A stretch of DNA of 64,000 nt from Methylobacterium sp. E-066 (lineage in GTDB: Bacteria > Pseudomonadota > Alphaproteobacteria > Rhizobiales > Beijerinckiaceae), in NCBI RefSeq assembly GCF_022829635.1, contig NZ_JAKSYO010000214.1, positions 1-64,000 on the forward strand, in the 5' to 3' direction. Position 1 is the first letter of the stretch. The number at the start of each line of letters is the position of its first letter. A program made the translations under genes and the position numbers. This document shows, in pieces, positions 1-8,560 of this stretch. Below the pieces are notes generated by a model. It had not been told where the DNA came from. It made no database searches and saw nothing but the letters and a program-made list of their open reading frames with translations.

Positions 1-25
1 GGGGGCATAGGTTCTCACCGCCCAC

Positions 26-118
26 CGTCATTGCAAGCGCAGCGAAGCAACCTAGGGCAACGCTACGTCCGGGGATCGCGCGCTGCGCTGGGTTGCTTCG
101 CTGCGCTCGCAATGACGG
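26..118. repeat. Dispersed palindromic element, copy 1
   Basis: Two long arms in inverted orientation (26-52 and 91-118, reading CGTCATTGC...GAAGCAACC and GGTTGCTTCG...CAATGACGG) flank a roughly 38-bp centre. A second copy lies at 24251-24345 in the opposite orientation: its centre matches this one only after reverse complementation. It sits directly upstream of addB. The structure resembles the REP-like intergenic palindromes common in Hyphomicrobiales genomes. Confidence 0.8.
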
Positions 119-181
119 CACGCGTTCGTCGTCGTCGCACGCCCCTGTCCCGACCCGCCGAGCCCGCGTAAAAGGCGCTCC

Positions 182-3100
182 ATGTCAGAGCGGCAGGCCG
201 TCTTCACCATCACCCGGGGCGTCCCGTTCCTGCCGACGCTGGCTGAGGCGCTGCTGTCCGGCCGGCTGGTCGGGCCGGTGGCGGAGGATCCGCTGGCGCT
301 TGCCGCGGTCACGATCTACCTGCCGAAGCGCCGGGCGGCGCGGGCGCTCGGCGCGATCCTGGCCGACCGGCTCGGCCAAAGAGCGCATGAGCGGGGCGCG
401 CCCGGCTACGCGGCCCTGCTGCCGCGGATGATCCCCCTCGGCGAGGCCGACGAGGCCGAGCTCGACCTCGCCTCCGAGCCGCTGCTGGAGGACAACGATC
501 CGCTCAGCACGCCGATGCCGCCGCTGGAGCGCCGGCTGATCCTGGCCCGCCTGGTCCAGGCCTGGGCGAAGTCGGTCGACCGGACCCTGCTGCCGCTGGA
601 TGCCGAGGTGCCGTTCCTGGTGCCGTCCTCGCCCGCCGACGCGGTCGGGCTGGCGGGCGATCTCGAACGGCTGATGGATGCGCTCACCGTCGAGGGCCTG
701 CCCTGGTCGGAGATCGGCGCCGCCGTGGAGGCCGAGTATTCGCGCTATTTCGGCCTGACCCTGGATTTCGTGAAGATCGCCGCCGAGAACTGGCCAAAAC
801 TCCTGGCCGAGCGCGGCCTATCCGATCCGGTCGCCCGCGCCCGCGGCCTCGTCCTCGCCGAGGGCCAGCGCCTGGCGCGGACCGCGCCGACGGATCCCGT
901 GGTCGTCGCCGGCTCGCTCGGCTCCGTGCCCGCCACCGCCCGGCTGATCGCGGCGGTGGCGAAGCTGCCCCGGGGCGCCGTGGTGCTGCCCGGGCTCGAT
1001 CTCGACCTCGACGAAGCCGGCTGGTCCGGCATCGACACCGGCGAGGGGTTTTCCCGGGTGATCGCCCACGGGCACCCCCAGGCGGTGCTGCACCGGCTGC
1101 TCGGGGCGGACAATCTCGCCCTGTCGCGGGCGGAGGTGGTGGCTTTGGGCGATCCCGATGCCGGCCAGGCGGCCCGGGCCGCTTTGCTGTCCCAGGCCCT
1201 GCGCCCGGCCGACACCACCGACGCCTGGGCCGATCTCGACCCGGAGAAGCGGGACTCGGTCGCCGAAACCGGCCTGACGGGGCTCGCTCTGGCCGAGGCC
1301 GCCGACGAGCGCGAAGAGGCCCTGGTCGCGGCGCTCGCCCTGCGCGAGACCCTTCAGGTCCCCGGCGCCACCGCGGCCCTGGTCACGCCCGATCGCGGGC
1401 TCGCCGGCCGGGTCGCGGTGGAACTGCTGCGCTGGGGCATCGTCGCCGAGGATTCGGCCGGGCTGGCGCTGGCCGGAAGCCCCGCCGGACGGCTCGCCCG
1501 GCTCACGGCGGAGTTGGCCGCCGACCTCGCCCGCAACCAGGCCGACGCGATCCCCGCGCGGCTGATCGCGCTGCTGTCGCACCCGATGGTCCGCCTGGGC
1601 CTGGCCCGGTCCGATGTGGTGCGCGGTGCCGCCGCCCTGGAGATCGGGCTGCTGCGCGGCCCCGTCCCGGCCCCGGGTTTTTCCGGGCTGCGGAATGCTC
1701 TGGCGGCCGAGCGGGTCGGGCCTCTGGAGCGCCGCCCCCGGGCCAAGCGCCGCCTGAAGGATATCGACTGGGATCTCGCCGCGGCCCTGCTCGACCGGCT
1801 GGATCAGGTCTTCGCCGACTTCCCGGGCCCGGACGGGGCCGGCGAGTGCGATCTCGTCGCCACCGCCGCCCGGCATCGCGCCGCCTGCGACTGGCTGCTC
1901 GCCGGCCCGGAGGATGCCCCGGATGCGGTCGAGGACGGCTCCCTGTCCTGCCTCGATGCCCTGTTCGACGACCTGGAGATGGCCGAGCCCGGCCTGATGC
2001 CAGGGCGGTTCGACGATTACGCGACCTTCTTCACTTCGCTCGCCCGGGAGCGCCTGGTCGGCTGCTCCGGCGAGGCGCCGCATCCGCGGCTGCGCATCCT
2101 CGGCCTGCTGGAGGCGCGGCTGCTCTCGGTCGACCGAGTGGTGCTCGGCGGGCTCGACGAGGGCGTCTGGCCGGTGCGGACCCTGACCGACGCCTTCCTC
2201 AACCGGCCGATGCGCGAGCGGGTCGGCCTCAACCCGCCCGAGCGCCGGATCGGCCAGATGGCGCACGACTTCGTGCAGGCGCTCGGCTGCCGCGACGCGG
2301 TGATCACCCGGGCGCTCAAGCGGGAGGGCTCGCCGACCGTGCCGTCGCGCCTGATCCAGCGCCTGCGCGCGCTTTCCGGCGACGCCCGCTGGGAGGCGGT
2401 GCTGGCGGCCGGACGGCGCTTCACCGGTCTCGCCGCCCGCCTCGACACCGCCCCGCCCGAGAAGCGGTTGAAGCGCCCGGCGCCGAAGCCGGACCCGGCC
2501 CTGTTCCCGCGCTCGCTCAGCGTCACCGAGATCGAGACGCTGGTCCGCGACCCCTACAGCATCTTCGCGCGCCACGTGCTCGGGCTCGATCCCCTGGAGT
2601 CGCTGGCCGCGGTGCCGAGCGTCGCCACCCGCGGCTCCCTGGTGCACGACATTTTTTCGGAGTTCGCCAGTGCCCATCCGGAGGGCCTGCCCGGGCGGCC
2701 GGAGGAGCATCTCTTCGCCATCGCCACCAACGCCTTCGGCGAGATCGCCGACACCTATCCGGAACTCTACGCCGAGTGGTGGCCGCGCTACGAGCGCATG
2801 GCCGCGGCCTATCTCACCTGGGAGACGGAGCGCCGGCCAGTCTTGCGCCGCATCCACCCGGAGGTGTCCGGTCGCTGGGTGATCCCCCTAGGCCGCGAGA
2901 GCTTCACCCTGCGCGCCCGGGCCGACCGGATCGAGCTGCGCCCGGACGGCAGCGCCTGCATCGTCGATTACAAGACCGGCACGCCGCCCTCGGCGAAGAT
3001 GATTTTTTCGGGATTCTCGCCGCAGCTCACCCTGGAGGCGGCGATGCTGATGCACGGCGCCTTCGACGGCCTGCCGCCGGTGAAGACCACGCCGGACCTG

Positions 3101-3358
3101 CTCTACGTCCATGCCTCGGGCGGGAGGAAGCCGTTCGTCCCGGCCCCGGTGAAACCGCCCCGCGGCGAGGAACGCAGCGTCGACGCGATCGTGGCCGAGC
3201 ACGCCACCCGCCTGAAGGGCCTGATCGCCCGCTTCCTCACCGGCGAAGCCGCCTACACGGCCCGGCCCTACCCGCAATATGCCAGCCAGTACGGGGCGTA
3301 TGATCACTTGGCGCGGGTGCTGGAATGGTCTTTGGGCGGGGAGGAGGGTGGGGAGTGA
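182..3358 (+). CDS. addB: Double-strand break repair protein AddB (alphaproteobacterial type)
   Basis: Predicted AddB subunit of the AddAB helicase-nuclease, which resects DNA double-strand ends for RecA-dependent repair in the cytoplasm. The 1058-residue product has the usual family length. The C-terminal third carries a PD-(D/E)XK nuclease domain: SLSVTEIETLVRDPY opens it near residue 777, GSLVHDIFSEF supplies the conserved His, and the late IVDYKTGTPP near residue 930 is the nuclease core motif with catalytic Asp and Lys. The N-terminal part is the helicase-like region, without a convincing Walker A. The ATG at 182 follows the palindromic element. The partner addA is not immediately downstream; instead a gene remnant and a minus-strand operon follow, so addA must lie elsewhere or upstream of the window. 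Family call is firm. Confidence 0.9.
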   Translation: MSERQAVFTITRGVPFLPTLAEALLSGRLVGPVAEDPLALAAVTIYLPKRRAARALGAILADRLGQRAHERGAPGYAALLPRMIPLGEADEAELDLASEPLLEDNDPLSTPMPPLERRLILARLVQAWAKSVDRTLLPLDAEVPFLVPSSPADAVGLAGDLERLMDALTVEGLPWSEIGAAVEAEYSRYFGLTLDFVKIAAENWPKLLAERGLSDPVARARGLVLAEGQRLARTAPTDPVVVAGSLGSVPATARLIAAVAKLPRGAVVLPGLDLDLDEAGWSGIDTGEGFSRVIAHGHPQAVLHRLLGADNLALSRAEVVALGDPDAGQAARAALLSQALRPADTTDAWADLDPEKRDSVAETGLTGLALAEAADEREEALVAALALRETLQVPGATAALVTPDRGLAGRVAVELLRWGIVAEDSAGLALAGSPAGRLARLTAELAADLARNQADAIPARLIALLSHPMVRLGLARSDVVRGAAALEIGLLRGPVPAPGFSGLRNALAAERVGPLERRPRAKRRLKDIDWDLAAALLDRLDQVFADFPGPDGAGECDLVATAARHRAACDWLLAGPEDAPDAVEDGSLSCLDALFDDLEMAEPGLMPGRFDDYATFFTSLARERLVGCSGEAPHPRLRILGLLEARLLSVDRVVLGGLDEGVWPVRTLTDAFLNRPMRERVGLNPPERRIGQMAHDFVQALGCRDAVITRALKREGSPTVPSRLIQRLRALSGDARWEAVLAAGRRFTGLAARLDTAPPEKRLKRPAPKPDPALFPRSLSVTEIETLVRDPYSIFARHVLGLDPLESLAAVPSVATRGSLVHDIFSEFASAHPEGLPGRPEEHLFAIATNAFGEIADTYPELYAEWWPRYERMAAAYLTWETERRPVLRRIHPEVSGRWVIPLGRESFTLRARADRIELRPDGSACIVDYKTGTPPSAKMIFSGFSPQLTLEAAMLMHGAFDGLPPVKTTPDLLYVHASGGRKPFVPAPVKPPRGEERSVDAIVAEHATRLKGLIARFLTGEAAYTARPYPQYASQYGAYDHLARVLEWSLGGEEGGE

Positions 3359-3501
3359 GCCGCACTGGACGGCGGGCGAGACTCGGGCTCGGGTCCGAAT
3401 CGCGGTAAGTACATCTCTCGATGGCTCGTCCCATCTGCGTCCGATCCAGTCTGACCGGATGGGGCTCTGAAGGGGGAGCCGGTCTGTTCCTGGGGGTTGT
3501 G

Positions 3502-3648
3502 ATGGCCGACGAGAAGCCGCTGGCCAATCCGGCCGACAGGGCGGCGTCCTCGGGATCGGGTGCCGCGCCGCAGGGCGGGTTCGCCGCCCTCGTTCCGGAA
3601 CTCAGCGTGACGGATCTCGATGCCAGCCTTCGGTTCTGGTGCGGTCTA
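3502..3648 (+). pseudogene. Truncated VOC/bleomycin-resistance-like gene remnant
   Basis: From ATG 3502 the frame reads MADEKPLANPADRAAS and then LVPELSVTDLDASLRFWCGL, which is the typical first beta strand and helix of a vicinal-oxygen-chelate (glyoxalase/bleomycin resistance) protein. Similarity stops at about 3648; the open frame continues only as low-quality sequence that overlaps the end of the minus-strand gene at 3702. A VOC protein needs about 120 residues, so roughly two thirds is missing. I read this as a 3'-deleted remnant, probably formed when the neighbouring minus-strand operon was joined here. No function is expected. Confidence 0.55.
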
Positions 3649-3701
3649 TCCAACCGCGCAAAGCCGTTAAGCACCGCCGCAAGTCTCCCGACCGACCCGG
3701 A

Positions 3702-4484
3702 TCAGGCCCGGCGAAACCGGCGGCTCAGAAACACGCTCCCCAGCGCGAACAGCGCCAGCATCGCCAGCCCCGCCACCATCTTGGGCGTAATCAGCGCCCG
3801 CAGGGTCAGGGCTTCGTCGCAGCCGGGCGCGCCCGAGGCCAGGCAGGCGGCCTTGGCGGTCTCGTGGGCGGCGACCACGTCGTCGATCCCGGCGCCGGTG
3901 GTAGCGTAGACCAGCGCGCCCGGCAGCAGGCCCAGGAAGGTCGCCAGCACGAAGATCCGCATCTTCACCCCGCAGGCGGCGGGCGCGAGATTCGTCATCC
4001 AGAACGGGAACAGCGGCAGCAGCCGCATCACCGCGATGTACCCGAAGGCGTCGCGCCGGAACCCGTCCGTGAAGGCGGCGAGACGTGTCCCGCCGACCCG
4101 GCGCAGCAGGTCGGCGCCCGGCCCCTTGCCGATGGCGAACACGATCGCCGCCCCGGTGGTGGCGGCGCAGACTGCGGTCAGCGCCCCCGGCACGATCCCG
4201 AACAGAAAACCGCAGATCATGGTCAGGATCAGCGTGGCCGGCACCGAAACGACCACGGAGATGACGTAGAGCAGGTAGGCCGCCACCAGGGCGCGCACGA
4301 ACCCGGCCTCGACGAAGCCGTGCAGCCAAGCCCGCGAGGCGAGCAGGCGGTCGAGGCTCAGGAGCTGCGCGGCCCCCGAGACCAGCACGACCGCCGAGAT
4401 GCAGAGCAGCAGCACCAGCGGCAGCCAGCGCCGCAGCCGCTTCCAGAGGCCCTCGGGGACGGGGGCTGATCCGGCCTCGCTCAC
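3702..4484 (-). CDS. TVP38/TMEM64 (VTT/DedA-like) family integral membrane protein
   Basis: A 260-residue polytopic inner-membrane protein. Hydrophobic segments lie at about residues 20-42, 65-90, 95-120, 150-175, 185-205 and 232-255. The central block with FLFGIVPGALTAVCAATTGA and the re-entrant FLGLLPGALVYATTGAG motif is characteristic of the VTT (SNARE-associated/DedA) domain. Eukaryotic VTT proteins act as lipid scramblases and bacterial DedA proteins affect membrane lipid and ion homeostasis; the exact substrate here is unknown. Its ATG overlaps the stop of the upstream PmtA-like methyltransferase by 4 bp (4481-4484), so the two are probably co-translated. That link to phospholipid methylation suggests a role in membrane lipid distribution, which is inference. 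Confidence 0.8.
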   Translation of the reverse strand: MSEAGSAPVPEGLWKRLRRWLPLVLLLCISAVVLVSGAAQLLSLDRLLASRAWLHGFVEAGFVRALVAAYLLYVISVVVSVPATLILTMICGFLFGIVPGALTAVCAATTGAAIVFAIGKGPGADLLRRVGGTRLAAFTDGFRRDAFGYIAVMRLLPLFPFWMTNLAPAACGVKMRIFVLATFLGLLPGALVYATTGAGIDDVVAAHETAKAACLASGAPGCDEALTLRALITPKMVAGLAMLALFALGSVFLSRRFRRA

Positions 4485-5134
4485 CCGGCTTTGCGCATCC
4501 GCAGGATCTTGAAGAAGCCGCCCGGGAAGGTCGGCTTCAAGCCCAGCACCTCGACGCCGTTGCGCCGCGCCCAGGCCTCGATCCGGGTCGCCTTGAAGTC
4601 CGACGACCAGCCGATCTTGGTGCAGAGCGGCGCCACCACCTCCTCGACCCGGGCCAGCGGGCCGTCGCTCTGGCCGAAATGGTTGGCGAGCACGATGCCG
4701 CCGCCCGGCCGGACCACCCGGAGGAACTCCGACATCGCGGCTTCGGGGTCGGGCACCAGGGTGATCAGGAACTGCGCCACCACGGCGTCGAAGCTCGCAT
4801 CGGCGTAGCCGAGGTGGCAGACATCCATCACCTGCAGGCCCTTCACGTGAGCCAGGTTCCGGCGCTTCACCTTGGCGCGGGCGCGCTTGAGCATGTCCTC
4901 GGAGAGGTCGACCCCGCAGACGAAGCTCGCCTTCGGGTAGTAGCCCAGCGCCAGCCCGGTGCCGACGCCGGCCTCCAGGATCCGCGGACCGTGCTCGGCC
5001 GCCGCCTCGACGGCCGCGCGGGCCGCCGGCTCGGTGAGCTTGTCGTAGACCACGTCGTAGACGGGGGCCCAGCGGGCATAGGCCTTACGCATCAGGGCCG
5101 TGCTCGGCCCGGCCATCTGCGGCTCGCTCAGCAT
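4481..5134 (-). CDS. pmtA: Class I SAM-dependent methyltransferase, probable phosphatidylethanolamine N-methyltransferase
   Basis: A 217-residue soluble methyltransferase. YARWAPVYDVVYDKL at about 20-34 is the conserved N-terminal segment of PmtA-type enzymes. ILEAGVGTGLALGYYP (about 51-66) is SAM motif I, CGVDLSEDML supplies the acidic end of strand 2, and FDAVVAQFLITLVPDP and LRVVRPGGGIVLANHF are later motifs. PmtA converts phosphatidylethanolamine to phosphatidylcholine by three successive methylations at the inner membrane, which is usual in Hyphomicrobiales. The downstream VTT gene overlaps by 4 bp and mnmA lies downstream of neither: it starts further along the plus coordinates and is transcribed toward this gene, 25 bp away. 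A UbiE-like quinone methyltransferase is the main alternative; length and the N-terminal motif favour PmtA. Confidence 0.68.
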   Translation of the reverse strand: MLSEPQMAGPSTALMRKAYARWAPVYDVVYDKLTEPAARAAVEAAAEHGPRILEAGVGTGLALGYYPKASFVCGVDLSEDMLKRARAKVKRRNLAHVKGLQVMDVCHLGYADASFDAVVAQFLITLVPDPEAAMSEFLRVVRPGGGIVLANHFGQSDGPLARVEEVVAPLCTKIGWSSDFKATRIEAWARRNGVEVLGLKPTFPGGFFKILRMRKAG

Positions 5135-5159
5135 CGTTCAGACTATCCAGAGATTGAGA

Positions 5160-6314
5160 TCAGGCGGCTTCGCGGGGCCGGGCCGACAACGCATCGACCC
5201 TGCGGATGGTGCCGCCGCCGAGCACCCGGGCCCGGGGGCCGTCGTCGCCGTAGATCGCGCAGGCCTGACCCGGGGATACGCCATCCTCGGGCTCGGCCAG
5301 CACCACCTCAGCGGTGCCGTCCGGACCGATGCTGAGCGTCGCCGGCCGGGGCGGCCGGGTCGAGCGCACGCGGACCGCCACGGGCAGGTCGCGCACCGAC
5401 TCGGGCCGGCCCTCGCCCAGCCAGTTGAGGTCCGACAGGCGGATCCGGGTCGTCGCCAGGGCGGTACGGGGGCCGACCACCACCCGGGCGGTGTCCGGCT
5501 CCAGGCGTACCACGTAGAGCGGCTCGGAGCCCGACAGGCCGAGGCCCCGGCGCTGGCCGACCGTATAATGAACGATGCCGTCGTGCCGGCCGAGGACGTG
5601 GCCGGCAAGGTCGACGATCTCGCCGGGCCGGGCCGCGTCCGGCCGCAGGCGGGCGATCACGTCGCTGTAGCGGCCCTGTGGCACGAAGCAGATGTCCTGG
5701 CTGTCCGGCTTCTCGGCGAGCGACAGGCCGAGATCCTTGGCGAGCGCCCGGGTCTCGACCTTGGACATCTCGCCCAGGGGAAAGCGCAGGTAGGCGAGTT
5801 GCTCGGCTGTCGTCGCGTACAGGAAGTAGCTCTGGTCCCGGGCCGGATCGAGCGCGCGGTGGAGCGCCCGGCCGCCCTCCGGCAGGGCGCGACTCGCCAC
5901 GTAGTGGCCGGTGGCCAGGGCGTCGGCGTCGAGATCCCGGGCGAGACCCAGGAGGTCGCGGAACTTCACGGTGCGATTGCACTCGACGCAGGGGATCGGC
6001 GTCTCGCCGGCGAGGTAGCTCTCGGCGAATTTCTCGATCACCGCGTCGCGGAACCGGTCCTCATAATCGAGGACATAATGCGGGATGCCGAGATGCTCGG
6101 CCGCGGCCCGGGCGTCGTTAATGTCCTGGCCGGCGCAGCAGGCGCCCTTGCGATGGGTCGCGGCGCCGTGGTCGTAGAGCTGGAGCGTGACCCCGACCAC
6201 GTCGAAGCCCTGCCGCTTCAGGAGCCCCGCGACCACGGAGGAATCGACGCCGCCGGACATGGCGACGACGACGCGCGTCTCGTGGGCTGGCTTGGGAAGG
6301 TCGAGGGCGTTCAT
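5160..6314 (-). CDS. mnmA: tRNA-specific 2-thiouridylase MnmA
   Basis: The 384-residue product matches the full length of MnmA, which adds sulfur to U34 of tRNA(Lys), tRNA(Glu) and tRNA(Gln), using ATP and a persulfide relay. MSGGVDSSVVAGLL near residues 19-32 is the PP-loop ATP-binding motif. GACCAGQDINDAR, TPIPCVECNRTVKF (first catalytic Cys) and GHYVAS follow, and SQDICFVPQG holds the second catalytic Cys. The C-terminal beta-barrel region is complete. The ATG at 6314 lies in MNALDLPKPAHETRVVVAMSG. It is followed 25 bp later by pmtA on the same strand, so the three minus-strand genes mnmA-pmtA-VTT could form one transcript. Confidence 0.95.
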   Translation of the reverse strand: MNALDLPKPAHETRVVVAMSGGVDSSVVAGLLKRQGFDVVGVTLQLYDHGAATHRKGACCAGQDINDARAAAEHLGIPHYVLDYEDRFRDAVIEKFAESYLAGETPIPCVECNRTVKFRDLLGLARDLDADALATGHYVASRALPEGGRALHRALDPARDQSYFLYATTAEQLAYLRFPLGEMSKVETRALAKDLGLSLAEKPDSQDICFVPQGRYSDVIARLRPDAARPGEIVDLAGHVLGRHDGIVHYTVGQRRGLGLSGSEPLYVVRLEPDTARVVVGPRTALATTRIRLSDLNWLGEGRPESVRDLPVAVRVRSTRPPRPATLSIGPDGTAEVVLAEPEDGVSPGQACAIYGDDGPRARVLGGGTIRRVDALSARPREAA

Positions 6315-6526
6315 CGCAAGGGTCCGCCGCCGCCGGCTGAAAGGCGTCTCGGCTGCACGGCCCGTCTATAGCGGGAGTCGGGTTGGCTTTCCAGGGCGGC
6401 GTTTTTTGACGGGGGCGAGCCGGTTTGCGCGGGCGCGGTGCGAGGCGTGGGATCAATCCCGGCAGCAAGCGCCGTCCACCCTCACTGCAGCCTAAAGGAA
6501 CCAGAGGTTTCCGGAGGACGCGCAAG

Positions 6527-6624
6527 TCCCCTCTCCCGTGCGGGAGAGGGACAGGGTGAGGGATGCGACCTCTCCGGAAGACCCTGGTCCCTCACCCCAA
6601 CCCTCTCCCGCACGGGAGAGGGGG
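6527..6624. repeat. Nested CCCTCTCCCG palindromic element
   Basis: About 98 bp forming a large inverted repeat. Each arm contains its own palindrome: CCCTCTCCCG-TG-CGGGAGAGGG at 6529-6550 and CCCTCTCCCG-CA-CGGGAGAGGG at 6601-6622. A second inner pair (GGTGAGGGA and TCCCTCACC) adds to the stem. It lies in the 572-bp gap (6315-6886) between the divergent mnmA and fliK genes. Apart from this element and the fliK ribosome-binding site I see nothing else definite in that gap. Confidence 0.75.
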
Positions 6625-6886
6625 CACGTCCCGTCTCCAAAGTAACGATGGTGATCATCACAGCCCGCTGCGATGGGAGGGAGGCGCGGGTGTCGTTGCC
6701 GGCCTGCCTGACCCAGCAATCGAGTGCCCCCCACCCGGCAAATGCTGCCGGGCGCGCGGCAGCTTCGGACCCGGACGATATCCGGCACCCGAGAGCGGCG
6801 CGACAAAAACCATTATCCGTCAGCCACTTATCCAACCGCCCCAATGGCCTGGCCCTTGCTCAACTCCCTTCGAGAGGAGCCCCAGC

Positions 6887-8488
6887 ATGGCGAGCGGTGC
6901 AGCGGATCGGTTGGATGTCACCGGGTGGATTCCGTCCGCCCGCGCGGCGTCGACCACGCGATCGAGCTGGGATGCGGCGGGTGTTGCTGCCCGATCCGGC
7001 GACTCGTCGCAGGATCGTTTCGGCGCGGCGCTGAGCGCGGCCCGGGCTCGGGACGATGCGGCGGCGACCCGCGCCCGCGACGAAACCCAGCGCAGCCAAG
7101 CCGACGCGGCCCGCACCGCTTCTGAGCGTGCGCGGGATGCGGCCGATGCCGCGAAGTCCCGCGCCACCGCCCGGCCGGACGCCCGACCCACCAATCCCGC
7201 CAAGCCGCCGGAGCCCCACGCGCAGGCTCAGACCGCGACGCCTGCGAACACGCGGTCTGACACATCGATGACCCGCGCCGGGGCGCAGGCTCCGGCGAAA
7301 GCCTCGACATCCACCCCCGCCGGGGCTGCCCGGGACACGGATCCGAAGGCGCAGCCGGCCTCCGATACGGCCAGCGCCTCCGCGCCGAATGCCGCAACCG
7401 ATGCGACGGCCGCCGATGCCGCCAAGACCGACACGAAAGCGGGTGATTCAGCCGCCACCGAGACCGCCCAGATCGAAGCCGTGCCGAGCGAGGCGCCGCC
7501 GCAGACAGCACCTCAGCCGGCGAGCCCAGCGGTGCCGGGAACGCTGCAGGCCCTGCTGGCCGAGTTGGTCAAGGGTGCCCCCGTCCTGGCCGGCGGCGCC
7601 GCGGCCGGTGGAGAGAGCGGAGAAGTGGGGGCGACCGGAGCGGTCGGCGCCGGTGCCGCGGGTTCGGGCGCGGCGGGTTCAGCGACGGCGCATGCCGACA
7701 TCGCCGATGCCGCCGCGGCTTCGGCCGGCGCCGGGACCAAGATGGGCGTGGCGCCCACAACTCTGCGGGCTTCGGGCCAGGGCGCGAGCCCGGTGGAGGC
7801 CGTCAAGGCCGGTGCGGTTGATCCCGCGGGGACGGAGGCGGCTTCAAGCGCGTCCGCCGGCTCGGACTTCATGGCCGCCCTGGCGGATGCCGGCCAGGGG
7901 AACGGACAGGGCGCGGCCGCGGGCCTGCAGGCGCCGGCCCCAGCCCTGCCCCAGGGCAATCCGGACGCATCCGTTCTCGCCCCGCAGGCGGCCGGGACGC
8001 ATACCGCCGCGACGCAGGCCGCCGCGCCGACCCCGACCCAGGCGCAGGCCCCGGTGGATCCGGCGGTGCCGATCGGCCAGGTGCCGATGACCATCGGGTT
8101 GCGCTCGCTTGCGGGGTCGAGCGAATTCCAGATCCGGCTCGACCCCGCCGAACTCGGGCGGATCGACGTCAAGCTCGAGATCGACAAGGCCCGCGGCACG
8201 GTGACGACCCATTTGGTTGTCGAGCGGCCCGAGACGCTGGCCATGCTCCAGCGCGATGCCGGCCAATTGCAGCAGGCCCTGTCCCAGGCCGGGCTCGATC
8301 CGTCCGCGGGCGGGCTCAACCTGTCGCTGCGCAGCGACGGCAACGCCCAGGGCGGCGCGGGCGGCGGCCAGGGCGAGGCGCCCCGGAGCGGCCAGACGGC
8401 CTGGGCGCAGGATCGCGCCGAGGCGCCCCAGGAGACCGCCCCGACGCGCTGGCTGCGCGGTTACGGCGGCCTCGACATCCGGATCTAG
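6887..8488 (+). CDS. fliK: Flagellar hook-length control protein FliK
   Basis: FliK is the exported ruler that measures hook length and switches the flagellar type III export gate to filament substrates. The 533-residue product has a long Ala/Asp/Pro-rich low-complexity region (about residues 1-390), typical of the ruler part. A conserved C-terminal Flg_hook domain follows, with LRSLAGSSEFQIRLDPAELG, then a VKLEID strand and VERPETLAMLQRDAGQLQQA. The ATG at 6887 is chosen because GAGAGGAG (6872-6879) precedes it with a 7-nt spacer; the open frame extends further upstream, but through the palindromic repeat. It is the first gene of the plus-strand flagellar block, followed by flgD after 72 bp. 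Confidence 0.88.
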   Translation: MASGAADRLDVTGWIPSARAASTTRSSWDAAGVAARSGDSSQDRFGAALSAARARDDAAATRARDETQRSQADAARTASERARDAADAAKSRATARPDARPTNPAKPPEPHAQAQTATPANTRSDTSMTRAGAQAPAKASTSTPAGAARDTDPKAQPASDTASASAPNAATDATAADAAKTDTKAGDSAATETAQIEAVPSEAPPQTAPQPASPAVPGTLQALLAELVKGAPVLAGGAAAGGESGEVGATGAVGAGAAGSGAAGSATAHADIADAAAASAGAGTKMGVAPTTLRASGQGASPVEAVKAGAVDPAGTEAASSASAGSDFMAALADAGQGNGQGAAAGLQAPAPALPQGNPDASVLAPQAAGTHTAATQAAAPTPTQAQAPVDPAVPIGQVPMTIGLRSLAGSSEFQIRLDPAELGRIDVKLEIDKARGTVTTHLVVERPETLAMLQRDAGQLQQALSQAGLDPSAGGLNLSLRSDGNAQGGAGGGQGEAPRSGQTAWAQDRAEAPQETAPTRWLRGYGGLDIRI

Positions 8489-8560
8489 CGCGATGCGCGA
8501 CCACATCGAAACATCACGCGTCCCGGCTGTCAGCCCCGACGCGCCACGGGAGCGAGCCGC

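Noticed and set aside
818..2857. Long minus-strand open frame opposite addB
   Set aside because: It is antisense to a clear AddB gene, Arg/Gly/His-rich and without any recognisable domain; high G+C gives long chance frames.
6527..6624. CRISPR array or tandem repeat
   Set aside because: Repeats are inverted and single, with no regularly spaced direct repeats.
6563..6886. N-terminal extension of FliK
   Set aside because: It would translate the palindromic repeat; ATG 6887 has a proper ribosome-binding site.
7020..7480. Horizontal transfer signal in the Ala/Asp-rich FliK region
   Set aside because: Low-complexity composition is normal for FliK rulers and G+C does not differ from neighbours.
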